Shown one piece after another: positions 22,756-32,691 of a stretch of 64,000 nucleotides of DNA. The notes beneath the pieces were generated by a model. That model saw only the letters and a list, made by a program, of their open reading frames with translations, was not told the origin of the DNA and ran no database searches. The stretch spans positions 108,293,746 to 108,357,745 of the forward strand of contig CM057826.1 of the NCBI GenBank assembly GCA_030068075.1, in the 5' to 3' direction. This DNA comes from Paguma larvata. Taxonomy: Eukaryota > Chordata > Mammalia > Carnivora > Viverridae. The first letter of the stretch is position 1, and the number at the start of each line of letters is the position of its first letter. Both the position numbers and the translations under genes were made by a program.

Positions 22756-22866
22756 AAAATGCTAATCCAAAAAGATATATGTTTATTGCAGCATTATTTA
22801 CAAGTCAAGCTATGGCGGCAAATTAAACATCCATTAATAGATGAATGGATAAAAAAGATGCGGTAT

Positions 22867-23063
22867 GGGGTGCCTGGGTGGTTCAGCTGGTTAAGCATCT
22901 GACTTTGGCTCAAGTTCATGGGTTTGATCCCTGTGTCAGGCCTCTGGAGCCTGCTTCAATTTTGTGTTTTCCTCTCTCTCTCTCTCTGCCCCTCCCCCAC
23001 TTGCCCTCTGTCTCTCTCTGTCTCTCATAAATAAATAAACTTTAAAAAAATTAAAATCCTTTT
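22867..23063 (+). mobile_element. Felid SINE inserted in an L1
   Basis: A plus-strand copy with a deletion in the 'CTGTGCTGACAGCTC' region. Flanking direct repeats are AAAAAAGATGCGGTAT (22851-22866) and AAAAAAGGATGTGGTAT (23064-23080). Short frames here are SINE sequence. Confidence 0.9.
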
Positions 23064-23352
23064 AAAAAAGGATGTGGTATACATTTATAAAATAAAATAT
23101 TGCTCATCCATAAAAAAATAATGAAATCTTGTCATTCATGACAATAGAAATGGACCTAGAAGGTCCTACAAGGTATTATGCTACATGAAATAAAGTCAGA
23201 CACAGACAGACAAATACCATATGATTTCACTTACATGTGGAATCTAAAAAACAAAGTAAATGAACAAACAAAAAGACTCCTAGAGAACAAACCAGTGACT
23301 GGAAGTTACCAAAGGGAAGGGGAGTGACAGATGGGTAAAATGGATGAAGGAG

Positions 23353-23518
23353 ATTAAGAGGTATAAACTTCCAGTTATAAAATAAAGAAGTCCTGGGGAT
23401 ACATCATAGGAAATATACCCAATTATATTTCAGATATTAAGAGGTATAAACTTCCAGTTATAAAATAAAGAAGTCATGGGAATACATAACAGGAAATATA
23501 TCCAATAATATTGTAATA
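23353..23518. repeat. 83-bp tandem duplication in L1 3' UTR
   Basis: Two head-to-tail copies, at 23353-23435 and 23436-23518, both start ATTAAGAGGTATAAACTTCC. They are identical for about 40 bases, then accumulate substitutions and a small length difference. The duplication covers the 'cttccagttataaaataaa' part of the L1 3' UTR. Confidence 0.9.
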
Positions 23519-23655
23519 ACTTTGTATGGTGACAGTTGGCAACTACACTTATCATGGTGACCATTTCGTAAGGTAAATAATTACTGAATCACTATGTCGT
23601 ACACCTGAAACTAATAAAATCTTATATGCCAATTATAGTTCAATTTAAAAAATAT

Positions 23656-24356
23656 ATAGCTATTACTACTAATAACTTCTCCGTTACCTCAAACAAAATA
23701 TTTCTTTCCCCTCAGTATGGATTTCAGAAGATTCATCCTAACCTTCTTCAAATGGTATCTGATGTTGAAACAAGTAAAAACCTTTTCTAATTCTGGTTTT
23801 ATAAATTCACAAACTCTTAAAAATTTTCATTGCACAAAAAAACATTCTCTAAAAAAGGGATGAGCCTTGCAGAAAATAATAAAACTCACTCTATAGACAG
23901 TAAATTAACCAATTTAATTTGGAAAGAGGCTAAAGAAGGGAAGACTATATTCTAAGGGAATTAGATTCAAGGTTTACTAATCACAGGACACTGCCTTCAT
24001 GAGGGTGGACTGTCGAGGAAGTGGTATTAAAAAAAAATGTGTGAGGGGAGTAGGAAGGGAACTTCCTTGGTAGAAAATCCAACAGTCAGAAAGAGACGAC
24101 TCTCCAACATGAGATAAATAGGTCAAAGGACAGGGCAAAGAGCTAGACTTTTTGAGACCAAATAAAAAGAGGAAACTAGAATGGGAAAGCCCAGTCTATG
24201 AGTCTGAGAAACAGTGTTCTTGGTAATAGTTCTTAAAAATAGTCCAGAGCTACTTAAACTGAAATATTGTGATGACAGTATTTTATCTTTAGCTAGGTTT
24301 TTTTTTTTACATTTGAGGCTTTAATATTAAGTTAGTTATGTTTCAGTAAAGATCAT
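23656..24356. other. Unassigned stretch, no gene seen
   Basis: AT-rich with several homopolymer runs, including T-runs near 24298-24309. No family recognised. Confidence 0.4.
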
Positions 24357-24371
24357 CTTTTTTTTAATTAA

Positions 24372-24576
24372 CGTTTTTTATTTATTTTTGAGAGACATAG
24401 AGACAGAGCATGAGTCAGGGAGGGGTAGAGAGAGAGGGAGATACAGAATCTGAAGCAGGCTCCAGGCTCTGAGCCATCAGCACAGAGCCCTTCGCGGGGC
24501 TAGAACTCACAGACCATGAGATCACGACCTGAGCCAAAGTCGGCCACTTAACCAAATGAGCCACCCAGGCGTCCCC
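24372..24576 (-). mobile_element. Felid SINE (SINEC_Fc type)
   Basis: Minus-strand copy with 'AGAGCCCTTCGCGGGGCTAG' and 'GAGCCAAAGTCGGCCACTTAA' (in two parts), so part of the CpG content is retained. The TSD is CTTTTTTTTAATTAA-like at 24357-24371, with a longer T-run at 24577-24592. A T-rich target on the plus strand is typical of L1-endonuclease nicking. Confidence 0.9.
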
Positions 24577-24592
24577 CTTTTTTTTTTAATTA

Positions 24593-25170
24593 AAAAGAAA
24601 ATGAAAAGGAACTCCCTTTTCTATACTGATCAACCATTTCATTATGTCACAAGGTTTGGGAGCATTTGATCATGCTCCTACTTCACTAGGTTATTGGAGG
24701 CATAAAAGAAGGGGGATTGCAATAAAGGAAAACTCATCTCCTGGACTTCCCATAGTCAAGGGAGTGACAGCTGTGTATATCTTCTTTGCACTTGACCCTC
24801 AAGGTATGAATTGGTTGCCATGATTGTAGCAAAATCCCCCTGGTCAGGTAAAAGCAGTTACTCCTCCTCCTCCTCCCACCCCATCTTCCAAGCTGCTTCT
24901 CAGTTAACTCCATCTGCTTCAGTACCTCTCAGTGCACTTTTAACTCTGAGTTTCCACATATTCCAGGCAATTTTTGATTTACTTATTCGTGTTATATCAG
25001 AGACCACAAAAATATCCGTAATTAATCATTTTCAGGAGGAGGCTCATGTCCCCTTTGAAACTCATTTTCACTTTTAAAAAAGCAGCATTCTCATGAAGGT
25101 ATTTTTTCCTTATTTAGAAAAGGATTGTCTACTGTTTGTTGGCCAGATTCCCTAACTCACCCGAGCTAGA
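24593..25170. other. Unassigned stretch, no gene seen
   Basis: It contains a short CTC/TCC run near 24862-24880 and an 88-codon plus frame (24811-25077) rich in Ser and Phe without known motifs. Confidence 0.4.
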
Positions 25171-25171
25171 A

Positions 25172-25350
25172 TATCTGACATTCACCAAACACTACCTCAG
25201 TGCCAGACACTATGCTCCATGTCTTCTCGATTCTTTGAGGGAGGCAAGATTATCTTCCTCATTCACAGTTGAAGAGGCTAAGTATTCTGATTTGCATTCA
25301 CTGTGACCTAGTGAGAGGCAGAGTTAGACACCAACACTTTCCTGGCTCCA
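25172..25350 (-). mobile_element. MIR SINE
   Basis: 'AGTGCCAGACACTATGCTCC', 'CTTCCTCATTCACAGTTGAA', 'CACTGTGACCTAGTGAGAGG' and 'CAGAGTTAGACACCAACAC' follow the minus-strand MIR consensus order. Confidence 0.62.
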
Positions 25351-25535
25351 GGGACTGTTGGTTCCTGTGAGTATAGAAACAAAAGCCACCGTTTATCATA
25401 CCAAACCTCTTCAAATTGACTGCCAGAGCTGTTTCTACAAAATACTCTCTCATAAACTCGTTTGAATTTCTCATCAATAACTTAATCTTAAGTACCAGTT
25501 GCCCAATCAATGAAACTTGTGTTTACTATGAACTG

Positions 25536-25662
25536 TGTTGTTAATTGGTTCAGTAGGCTAAGTATCCAACTTTGGCTCAGGTCATGATCACTCAGTTGGT
25601 TAAGTCTGAGCCCCACATTGAGCTCTCTACTCTCAGCACAGAGCCTGCTTTGTATCCTCTGT

Positions 25663-25705
<43 letters not shown>

Positions 25706-25762
25706 CCTTCCCTGCTCTCGCTCTCTCTTGCTCTCTCTAAAATAAACAAACATAAAAAAAAT
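25536..25762 (+). mobile_element. Felid SINE, diverged and internally rearranged
   Basis: Plus-strand copy with a worn head ('TTAATTGGTTCAGTAGGCTA'). After 'GGTCATGATC' it has a second head-like piece, 'ACTCAGTTGGTTAAGTC', before 'TGAGCCCCACATTGAGC', so head sequence is repeated inside. A long CT run follows at about 25663-25702. No clear TSD found. Confidence 0.8.
25663..25702. repeat. (CT)n microsatellite in SINE
   Basis: About twenty CT units, followed by further C/T-rich sequence to about 25738. It is the expanded pyrimidine zone of the SINE at 25536-25762. Confidence 0.93.
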
Positions 25763-26064
25763 ATAGTAACACTAAACCCAATTCTTGAGTATGCTAGGAT
25801 GTGGTATTCACCTCTTACTACCAATGGGTAAGGAAGATGTCTAACATCCTAATTCCATTTCTCTCACATTTTACATGTGAAAGCGAACAATGCCAAATGC
25901 TAGGTTACCTACCATGTAGAAGATTTAACAGAAGAAGGCTGAACAACACATAGAATCACATCCTATACCTCTATCTCATTGAAAACAGCATTTGTGATGA
26001 ATCCTTTGTCTCCATTTAGTTTTTTCCCTGTCCTTCTGAACCCTCCTTTCTGCTCCACCAGGCT

Positions 26065-26475
26065 GATATGTTCACAATACTTCAATATAATCCCTTGCCA
26101 CTGGCTCTTGTCAGACTCAGCCAGTGGGAAACAGGGTCAGGAGATCAGAAGCAGGAAGAGAGAGTGGGTGGTTATTCCTGGAGGTGCCCAGGCTGGCAGT
26201 GGGTGGCTGCACTCCTCCACAGTAGGCCACACAGTCTACAGTCAGGAAACCCTATGGACACAGCTCTCTCTGGGTTGCTTTTACCTCTCCTTCCTTTAGC
26301 CCTGGAAGAATTAACAGGAACCCATACTGTCATAGGGCACATACCATCCCTGGTGCTTTTCCTAAGCCATGCCCACATCCTTGTAAAAATACTTTTCATC
26401 AAACTCCTTTCAAATTACCCAATCTTAATGTGCCATCTGTTTCCTGTCAAAATCTTGCCTGATACAATATTGAAA
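26065..26475 (+). mobile_element. Ancient LTR-like interspersed repeat
   Basis: The 3' part 'CATCCCTGGTGCTTTTCCTA', 'AGCCATGCCCACATCCTTG', 'TCAAACTCCTTTCAAATTAC' and 'TGTGCCATCTGTTTCCTG', then 'GCCTGATACAATA', is a recognisable eutherian high-copy repeat end. The 5' part ('GATCAGAAGCAGGAAGAG', 'CCCAGGCTGGCAGTGG') also fits. The superfamily (LTR most likely) is from memory. The 152-codon plus frame at 26068-26526 lies almost wholly inside it, so it is not a gene. Confidence 0.55.
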
Positions 26476-26744
26476 ATGTTGGCAAGAACCTACAGCCTCA
26501 CTAAAACATTACCATTCATTGACTGAATCAGAGGAGGAAAAGAAGGTTGATTTATTTCTGTGTAAGTAAAAACACTGCAAATATGATACAGCAGAGGGAA
26601 AAGATGTTTATTTTTATAATTATCAGGGATAAGGTGCCCTGAACTGCAATGTTGTTTGGGGATCCAAAACGTCTGAGAGTATCATGGATCCTCCTTGTTC
26701 TTTCTTATCCTCTTGCCTTCTTGACTCTGAATAACATAGAGGCC

Positions 26745-27255
26745 ATCTGCCTCCAGAAGTCTGGGATCCAGTCCTTGACCTACTACCTAATAACTCTGAC
26801 CTTGACTATAGTATATAATCTCTCTAAGCCTTGGTTCCTGCTATGGACTATTGTATCCACATAAAACCTTATATGTTGAAGCCCTAATTCCCGATATGAT
26901 GATATTTAAAGATGGAGGCTCAGGGAAGGAATTGAGGTTAGATGAGGTTGTGAGGGTAGGTGTTCATAAAGAGATTGATGCCAGATAAGAACAGACACAA
27001 GAGAGCTTGCTCTCTCTCCACCAGTGAGGATACAGTATAGATATATTATTTATCTACAAGAAAGGAAAAACACTCTCACCGGAAACAGAATCTTCACAGA
27101 CCCTAATCCTGGAATTTCTATCCTCCAGAACTGTGAGAAAATGAATTTGTGCTGGTTGAGCCATGCAGTCCGTGGTGTCTCATTACAGTATCCCATTCAT
27201 ACTGACACAGTTCCTTTACCTTGGAACTAGAGGTGACTATACTAAATTACCCACA
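26745..27255 (+). mobile_element. MIR SINE split by a solo LTR
   Basis: Before the LTR: 'GTCCTTGACCTACTACCTAA', 'CTCTGACCTTGACTATAG' and 'TCTCTCTAAGCCTTGGTTCC' (MIR: 'ccacttactagctgtgtgacc ... ctctctgagcctcagtttcc'). After it: 'TTCCTTTACCTTGGAACTAG' continues as 'tttcctcatctgtaaaatgg'. The break lies exactly at the LTR's 5-bp TSD. Confidence 0.55.
26839..27209 (+). mobile_element. Complete solo LTR, ERVL-MaLR (MLT1A/MST type)
   Basis: This 371-bp element starts TG (TGCTATGGACTATTGTATCC) and ends CA (CATACTGACACA), with a 5-bp target duplication GTTCC at 26834-26838 and 27210-27214, as retroviral-type integrase produces. Family landmarks are 'TATGTTGAAGCCCTAATTCC', 'GAGAGCTTGCTCTCTCTCC', 'TCCAGAACTGTGAGAAAATG' and 'AATTTGTGCTGGTTGAGCC'. 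Solo LTRs arise when the two LTRs recombine. It has no coding capacity. Confidence 0.85.
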
Positions 27256-27261
27256 TTGGAA

Positions 27262-27455
27262 TGTCTCTCTCCCTTTTACTAGTTGTACAGCCTTGGTCAG
27301 GTTGGTTAACTCTACCTCAGCTATAGAATTAGAGGAAGAATAATATGTATTTCTTTGTCTTGTTAGTAGGATTAAATGAGATAATTTAAGTAAAGTACTT
27401 AGTACAGTGTCCGGTACTTACTAAATTTTAATTAACATTAATCATCCTTATCACT
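27262..27455 (+). mobile_element. MIR SINE
   Basis: 'TTACTAGTTGTACAGCCTTG', 'GTTAACTCTACCTCAGC', 'AGGATTAAATGAGATAATTT' and 'AAAGTACTTAGTACAGTGTC' match the 3' two-thirds of a plus-strand MIR. It is a second MIR, right next to the LTR-split copy. Confidence 0.75.
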
Positions 27456-27965
27456 GCTATGGAAACTCTGCTATGAATGAATAACTCTGCCAAGGATGGG
27501 ACAGAGTCAGCAACGTCTTCTAGAAGAAGTTTTGAAGAAAGAAGGCAAGACCACATCCCTTTCCCCAAAATATCCAAACCAATGTTAGCTGTTTAAGTGC
27601 TTATTACCTGCTCTTCGATTCATGTATTAATATTCGAAATAATCATCCAATTACAAATCCATGGACTTAATAATATAGAAGTCACATTAGGAGAAAATAA
27701 AGAGTAAGTGTGGAAAGTGAACTGAGGGATTCAGCAGGCAGTTTAGGAGTTCCTGATGAGGAATAAGGAGCAGACATGATATAGGCAGCTAGAGAGAGGA
27801 TGCACTTAATCTTAAGCCTGTTTATGATTGGATGTGTAGCCTTACTATTTTCTGTGGATGGGAATTCCCTAACCAAATTGTATATTCCTTCATGTCGAAA
27901 TCAGACTTCATTTTATAATTGAACCTCCCCACACATACACGAACACGCACATGTACCCTCCAAAA
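27456..27965. other. Unassigned stretch, no gene seen
   Basis: Nothing recognised apart from AT-rich DNA. Confidence 0.4.
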
Positions 27966-28030
27966 GCATTTGATAGTACTGAGCACATAGCAGACTGTAA
28001 CAAATCTTTAGTGAATGAATAAATGTTAAG
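27966..28030 (+). mobile_element. L2/MIR-type terminal fragment
   Basis: 'GAGCACATAGCAGACTGTAA' and 'TCTTTAGTGAATGAATAAAT' resemble the terminal 'gcacatagtaggcgctcaataaatgtttgttgaatgaatg' of L2. Too short to be certain. Confidence 0.35.
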
Positions 28031-28900
28031 TAAACTGCCCTTAATGCTTTCAAGTCCACTGAAAACCTCCTGGAGGAAAGAAAAAGGGGGGGAGAGAATT
28101 TGAGGAGCTATGTGAGTGACAAGTACAAGATGGCGAGTCCACACACAGAGGGTTGTTTCCAGGCAAAGAAATGGCTTGTGAAAGGTTGGGTTTATAAATA
28201 ATTTTCGTAGCATTTCGAAACCCTTATTTTCTAGTTTTGTTTTTAAAAAGGATTGCATAAAGTTAAAAAGAAGAAGGAAAATAAGACAATGGGGTGGGGT
28301 AAGAGAGAAGAGGAAGAAGAAGAAGGCCCTAAAAAGGCCCTGGGAGAAGCCCAGGGACAGACTGGGTTTGGGACTCCTGCAAGGGCAGAAGTCCTACTTA
28401 GTCTGTAGGAAATGGAGAGTGTTGAAGCCAATCAAAGAATGAAGCACAAAGACATCACCAGCTCTAAAAGTCACGCATGATTCACATGAACAAACAAAAT
28501 CAAGAATTACTCAATTATCAATCTTCACTCCACATTTCTCTAGATTTGACAAAAATGCATTTAATCAGTACTCAGAGATTATTTTAGAGACTCACCACTT
28601 TGCTACTCTCAATTGCTGCAGAGTAATGAAAGATAGTAAGATGAAATAGAATAGAATCTGTTCCCAAGGGCTTTCCATCTGGAGGGATATAAAACACACA
28701 AAAGTGACACTTTAAGAAATGAATATTATACATAAGAGAGATTGATTCCTACATCAAAAAATTTTTAATCATTTTAATTATAGGACTGATAAGAAAGAAA
28801 GAAGAGGAGTAACAGGTGTCTTATAAGAGGTGGTTCTGAGAAATGATCTGAAGGAAATGGAAAACGCGACTTGGCTGAAGCAAGTAAGATCATTGCAAAC
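28031..28900. other. Unassigned stretch with GAA-rich patch
   Basis: A GAA/GGA-rich patch lies at about 28303-28327. A minus frame at 27908-28258 (116 codons) and another at 28243-28431 carry low-complexity Ser runs from this patch. No gene is recognisable. Confidence 0.4.
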
Positions 28901-28949
28901 TAGGGTTCGGGAGAATTACCAGAGGAAAAGGTGGACAAAAGTAGGCAAC

Positions 28950-29385
28950 ATAAATTTATTACTTAGAAACTGTGTTCCAAACCCCCAAAATAGTATTATG
29001 GAGCATATTTGGGATTTCCTGCTCTCCCATATAAAAGAAATCCAAAGGGAGCTGATACAGGTCCAGTATGGTGCTCCTGGTGTCATCAGATATCCAGACT
29101 CTTTTTAGTCTTCTGGTTCACCAACCTTGAAATGTAACTTTCATATATTTATGATCTAAAAATGGCTGCTAAAGCTCCATTATGTCCATGTTTCTGGCAA
29201 AAGGAAGGAAGAAACGCTAGAGTAAATAGCATATGCTTCTCTTTTGAGGAGCTTTCTCAACAGCTTCCATTTATATCTTATCAGCTAGAATTCTGTCATA
29301 GGGCTACCCCCAACCTTCAAGGGAAGCTCAGGTATAGCTGTTTTGCTGGGCACTGTACTATTTACACTGGAATCAAATATTTACA
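28950..29385 (+). mobile_element. Ancient eutherian interspersed repeat (class uncertain)
   Basis: Landmarks are 'GGGAGCTGATACAGGTCC', 'GGTGTCATCAGATATCCAGA', 'AAATGGCTGCTAAAGCTCCA', 'CAAAAGGAAGGAAGAAACG' and 'CTACCCCCAACCTTCAAGGG', which follow a common repeat ('gatggctgctagagctccagccatc ... agctgcaagggaggctggg'). I cannot fix the family. The 100-codon plus frame at 29162-29464 that begins at this ATGGCTGCT is therefore not a credible gene. Confidence 0.45.
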
Positions 29386-30400
29386 AGTAAAGAATAATTC
29401 TAGAGTTCAGCAACAAACAACAGCAAAGAAGATGAAGAATGCATATAAGAAAGGAACCTTGTAATTTGTGGCCTATGTCAGACTTCAAAGAGAGGTTTGA
29501 AGCCAAAGTGAAAATTGTTGCTCTTGCAAAAGTAGGCTGGTTTTGAAAAGACGGATTAAAAAGCTGTCAAAGAGCTCTTGAAAAAAAACTCATACAGTGG
29601 AATTGTTAAAGTGCAGAAGTTGTTCCACTGGACAAGCAATGTCAGTCACTGTGGAAACACACTCAGGACCAGCAGAGCACACAATAGCACCTGGCAGTCA
29701 TTGACTCACCTGATGTATGACACTTTGATGCCTCTTTTAGGACCATCAACACCGAAATGTCTTTCTCAATACCTTCAATCTTCCTCTTGTTGAAATTTGG
29801 TACATTTTTGAACAGTCCTCATGTGATTTTGACCTTCTATCAGTTGAGTTTAAAATATAAATTCAAGAAATTTCTACATACCATTTTATAAAAAGTTTTT
29901 TGTTGTAATTTAGAAAAATAAATGCAATTTTTAAATGTGGGTCAAAAATATTGATTTAAGACATAAGTTGTTCTCTAAAGTTTTAAAAGTCAAGAGGCAG
30001 TCTACCAAGGCAATGTTAAGCAGGAAGATGTTCTGCAGAGTATGCCTATGGCTATACAGTGTACATAGTTTAACAGGAAATAAACACATACAGTTAACAG
30101 GCTTCCAGCATAGCTCAAAGCCACTGAAATCCCATTTGTACTGTGGTCTAAGCCAATTGTATCCCTAGGGCACAACTCTATAGACCAGCCTGGAAATGCC
30201 ATCCATGCAATGACCCTGGTAATAGGTATATATGGAAGAGGATGCCGCTCTGGGATTACAACACGGTAAGCACTGATAACAACTGTAATACTTTGTTCTC
30301 GTTTATAAATGTTTTATAATTTAAAAGATTATTGACATATGAGTCAATCTGGCTCATTCTGTTTGTTTTCTTTTCTTTTCTTTTTTTCTTTTCACCAACA
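29386..30400. other. Unassigned stretch; TTTTC run at its end
   Basis: No gene was recognised. A TTTTC/TTTCT low-complexity run lies at about 30361-30396. The stretch 29480-29790 looks distinct from its AT-rich surroundings, but I cannot name it. Confidence 0.4.
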
Positions 30401-30407
30401 GAGTCAA

Positions 30408-30478
30408 CAGTTACAGAAAACTTTAGTGACTTATGTAGAGTTGCACACCTCCTAAGTGGCAGAACTGATGGCCAACTG
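30408..30478 (-). mobile_element. Short MIR fragment
   Basis: 'CTTTAGTGACTTATGTAGAG', 'TTGCACACCTCCTAAGTGGC' and 'AGAACTGATGG' resemble 'ttaagtgacttgcccaag-gtcacacagctagtaagtggcagaactggg' of a minus-strand MIR. Short, so tentative. Confidence 0.4.
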
Positions 30479-30774
30479 ATAGACCGATGATGTGTATTCT
30501 GGCTGTACCTGATGGTCAGCGCTGAGTCTCTTTAGAAGTTACTCAGATCATACCGTTCTAAATGTAGTTTTACTAATATGAATGCTGAGTGCTTATATAT
30601 ATAAATCTTTTTTTCTTCCTCTGATTTAAATAATATAGAAACCTTACACACTACAAAAGTATTAATTTGTTTAATTACATGGATAAAAAATAAAACCTAC
30701 TTCAGCTCCTCTCATATCTAAAACTCACCCACTCCAAACAAAATAAGACAAAATCTTTAGTTTAAATTTACATT

Positions 30775-30912
30775 AAAGGCATGAGACTTGAGGTCAAGAA
30801 GACTGGGTGTGCTCCTAACTCTGTAACTAACAAATATTTTAATCTCTTAGGCCTCCATGTCCCCCTCTGTAAAATGAGAAAGTTAGAGACCTGATACTCC
30901 TTCAAACTTTTC
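30775..30912 (+). mobile_element. MIR SINE
   Basis: 'GGCATGAGACTTGAGGTCAA', 'GAAGACTGGGTGTGCTCCTA', 'ACTCTGTAACTAACAAAT' and 'CCATGTCCCCCTCTGTAAAA' then 'TGAGAAAG' give the plus-strand MIR tRNA-like and core parts. Confidence 0.65.
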
Positions 30913-32250
30913 ATTCCAGGATTCAGCGCTGGTCTGGTTAAAAACCTATTCAAGTTTATTGAAAAGAATTGGACATTCCAAAAGTAAAGCTCCATAATAT
31001 AGTTAGAAACAATGCCAGAAAAATGTGTCTTGCCCACGTGACAAGATGGCCTCTATAAATAGGAATCCCAGAATATAAGTTCATAAGCCTATCGGCTAGT
31101 AGCTCTCGGCTGCCTGGAGCTGCTATAGATTTAGAAGAAACTTCTTTGTTTGGCTCTTGTCCCTGAGTTCTAAAATTCAGTAGCTAATTTAAGGTTTAGT
31201 ACTAATAGATCACTGTTTTACGCAGTTTAGTACACTGACAAGCTTACAAAACTAGGTTTATTGCCTGTGCATGCTCAGTTTGTGACTTCCAGGAGAAAAT
31301 ATGGGAGACAATCCTGTCTGTCTCCTATTTGGCCCTCTCATAATAACCTGGAATTGTATTTTTAAGTAGAGTGGCAAACTGTATTCCTCTAGCTGGAATA
31401 CAGCTTGGGTCAGGAAACTTTCTGGGAGAAAGGAGAATAAACCCAGTTCTTCTGTCAGCTTCTCCCTGCCCCACACCCAAATCTCCAGAGTTGTAAGAGA
31501 CAGGGGAAATGAAATGAAGGCAAAAAAAGACTTACTTGACTTGTTCAGTGTTGGTGCTATTAGTTATCCGATGGGTGATCAAAGCAAACTCTTTTTCTTA
31601 GGGACACATCTGTGGATTCCTCAGAGGTTCCTAATGCAACTCCTTTGCCTGACCCTTTGCTACCTCCCTCACATCAGTTCCTGCCTTGGCAATGAAACTC
31701 CCAGACTCATGCTTCCAGAACCTCTCTGCCTTTACAGCGTCTGTTTAGAAGGCACCAGCCAGATTCCCTTTCATGACTGCTATTTGGGCCATGGGAAGTT
31801 CACACACTGTTGTCAAACGCTGAGCATGCAGACTTTGCTCTTGCCCTGCCTTTACATGTGGCTTCAGTCAGTCTTTTATATTGAGTCTATTTTCCATAGT
31901 ACTTCAGGCAGCAGTCCAGTATTACCCTCAAATCCAGGGATATGTATCACGCTTTCTGACCAGTTTCCTTATAGACCTTCCTGCTAGGCTGAAGGCAGAA
32001 GGAAGCACCCAAACACTCTCCTGGTGTTGAAACTCAGCAGCAGAATCCCAGCATGCCAAACATACTCTTTCTCTTGGCTTTTTAAATATCAGTCTTTCTT
32101 ACTCTCATAATTCATATTGTCTGAAAGGCTACAAAGCTCGTTTTTGACCACCTGCTTTGAAAATCCCACATAGCAGATGTGCCGGATGTATAAGAACCTG
32201 CCCTCTGCTGTTTTCTCCTAAGACAACTAGATCCTGTAGAGCCTATCACA
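30913..32250. other. Unassigned stretch holding the longest open frame
   Basis: A 157-codon ATG frame on the plus strand (31514-31987) is the longest in the window. Its product would be rich in Leu, Cys, Ser and Pro, with no recognisable domain or signal and no obvious coding neighbours. A frame of this length is expected by chance in 64 kb. I do not call a gene. No repeat family was recognised here. Confidence 0.4.
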
Positions 32251-32267
32251 CAGAAAGAGTCTCTTTC

Positions 32268-32485
32268 CTTTTTTTTTTTTTAATGTTTATTTTTGAGAGA
32301 GAGAGAGAGTGAGACAGAGTGTGAGTGAGGGAGGGGCAGAAGAAGAAGGAGACACGGAATCAGAAGCAGGCTCCAGGCTGAGCTGTCAGCACAGAGACTG
32401 ACTCAGGGCTCGAACCCACGAACCATGAGATCATGACTTGAGTCAAAGTTGGATGCTTAACCGAATGAGCCACCCAGGTACCTCT
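32268..32485 (-). mobile_element. Felid SINE (SINEC_Fc type)
   Basis: Minus-strand copy with a long T-run (its A-tail) at 32268-32280, a GA-rich zone and the head ending at about 32485. The flanking repeat is AAGAGTCTCTTT (32255-32266) / AAGAGTTTCTTT (32486-32497), with one mismatch. Confidence 0.9.
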
Positions 32486-32691
32486 AAGAGTTTCTTTTCA
32501 ATATCCTTTCATTTACATTTATAAATATTCTTCTACTCTCAAAATATTTCTATGAAATTCCAGTCAATCATATGTGGCTTTCCTATAAACATAGGAAATT
32601 AAGTTTTTTCATGTCCTCCTTCTCCTGGATCCTTTCTCTTCTCTGACGTGTGCCTCAACCTCTCGCTCCCTTGCTTTCCTTACCCTTCCAT

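Larger units (their letters stand above)
22760..23655 (+). mobile_element. L1 LINE 3' end, interrupted by a SINE
   Basis: It starts near the end of ORF2 ('TTATTGCAGCATTATTTACA', 'TAATAGATGAATGGATAAA'), continues after the SINE with 'AAATGGACCTAGAAGG', 'AAATAAAGTCAGACACAGAC' and 'TTCACTTACATGTGGAATC', and ends with the 3' UTR tip 'TACACCTGAAACTAATAAAA'. It contains an 83-bp tandem duplication (23353-23518), listed separately. Truncated and dead. Confidence 0.85.

Noticed and set aside
26068..26526. 152-codon plus frame
   Set aside because: It lies almost entirely within an ancient LTR-like repeat and has no domain features.
29162..29464. 100-codon frame starting ATGGCTGCTAAAGC
   Set aside because: The start lies in a common eutherian repeat whose consensus contains 'gatggctgct', so the good-looking start is repeat-derived.
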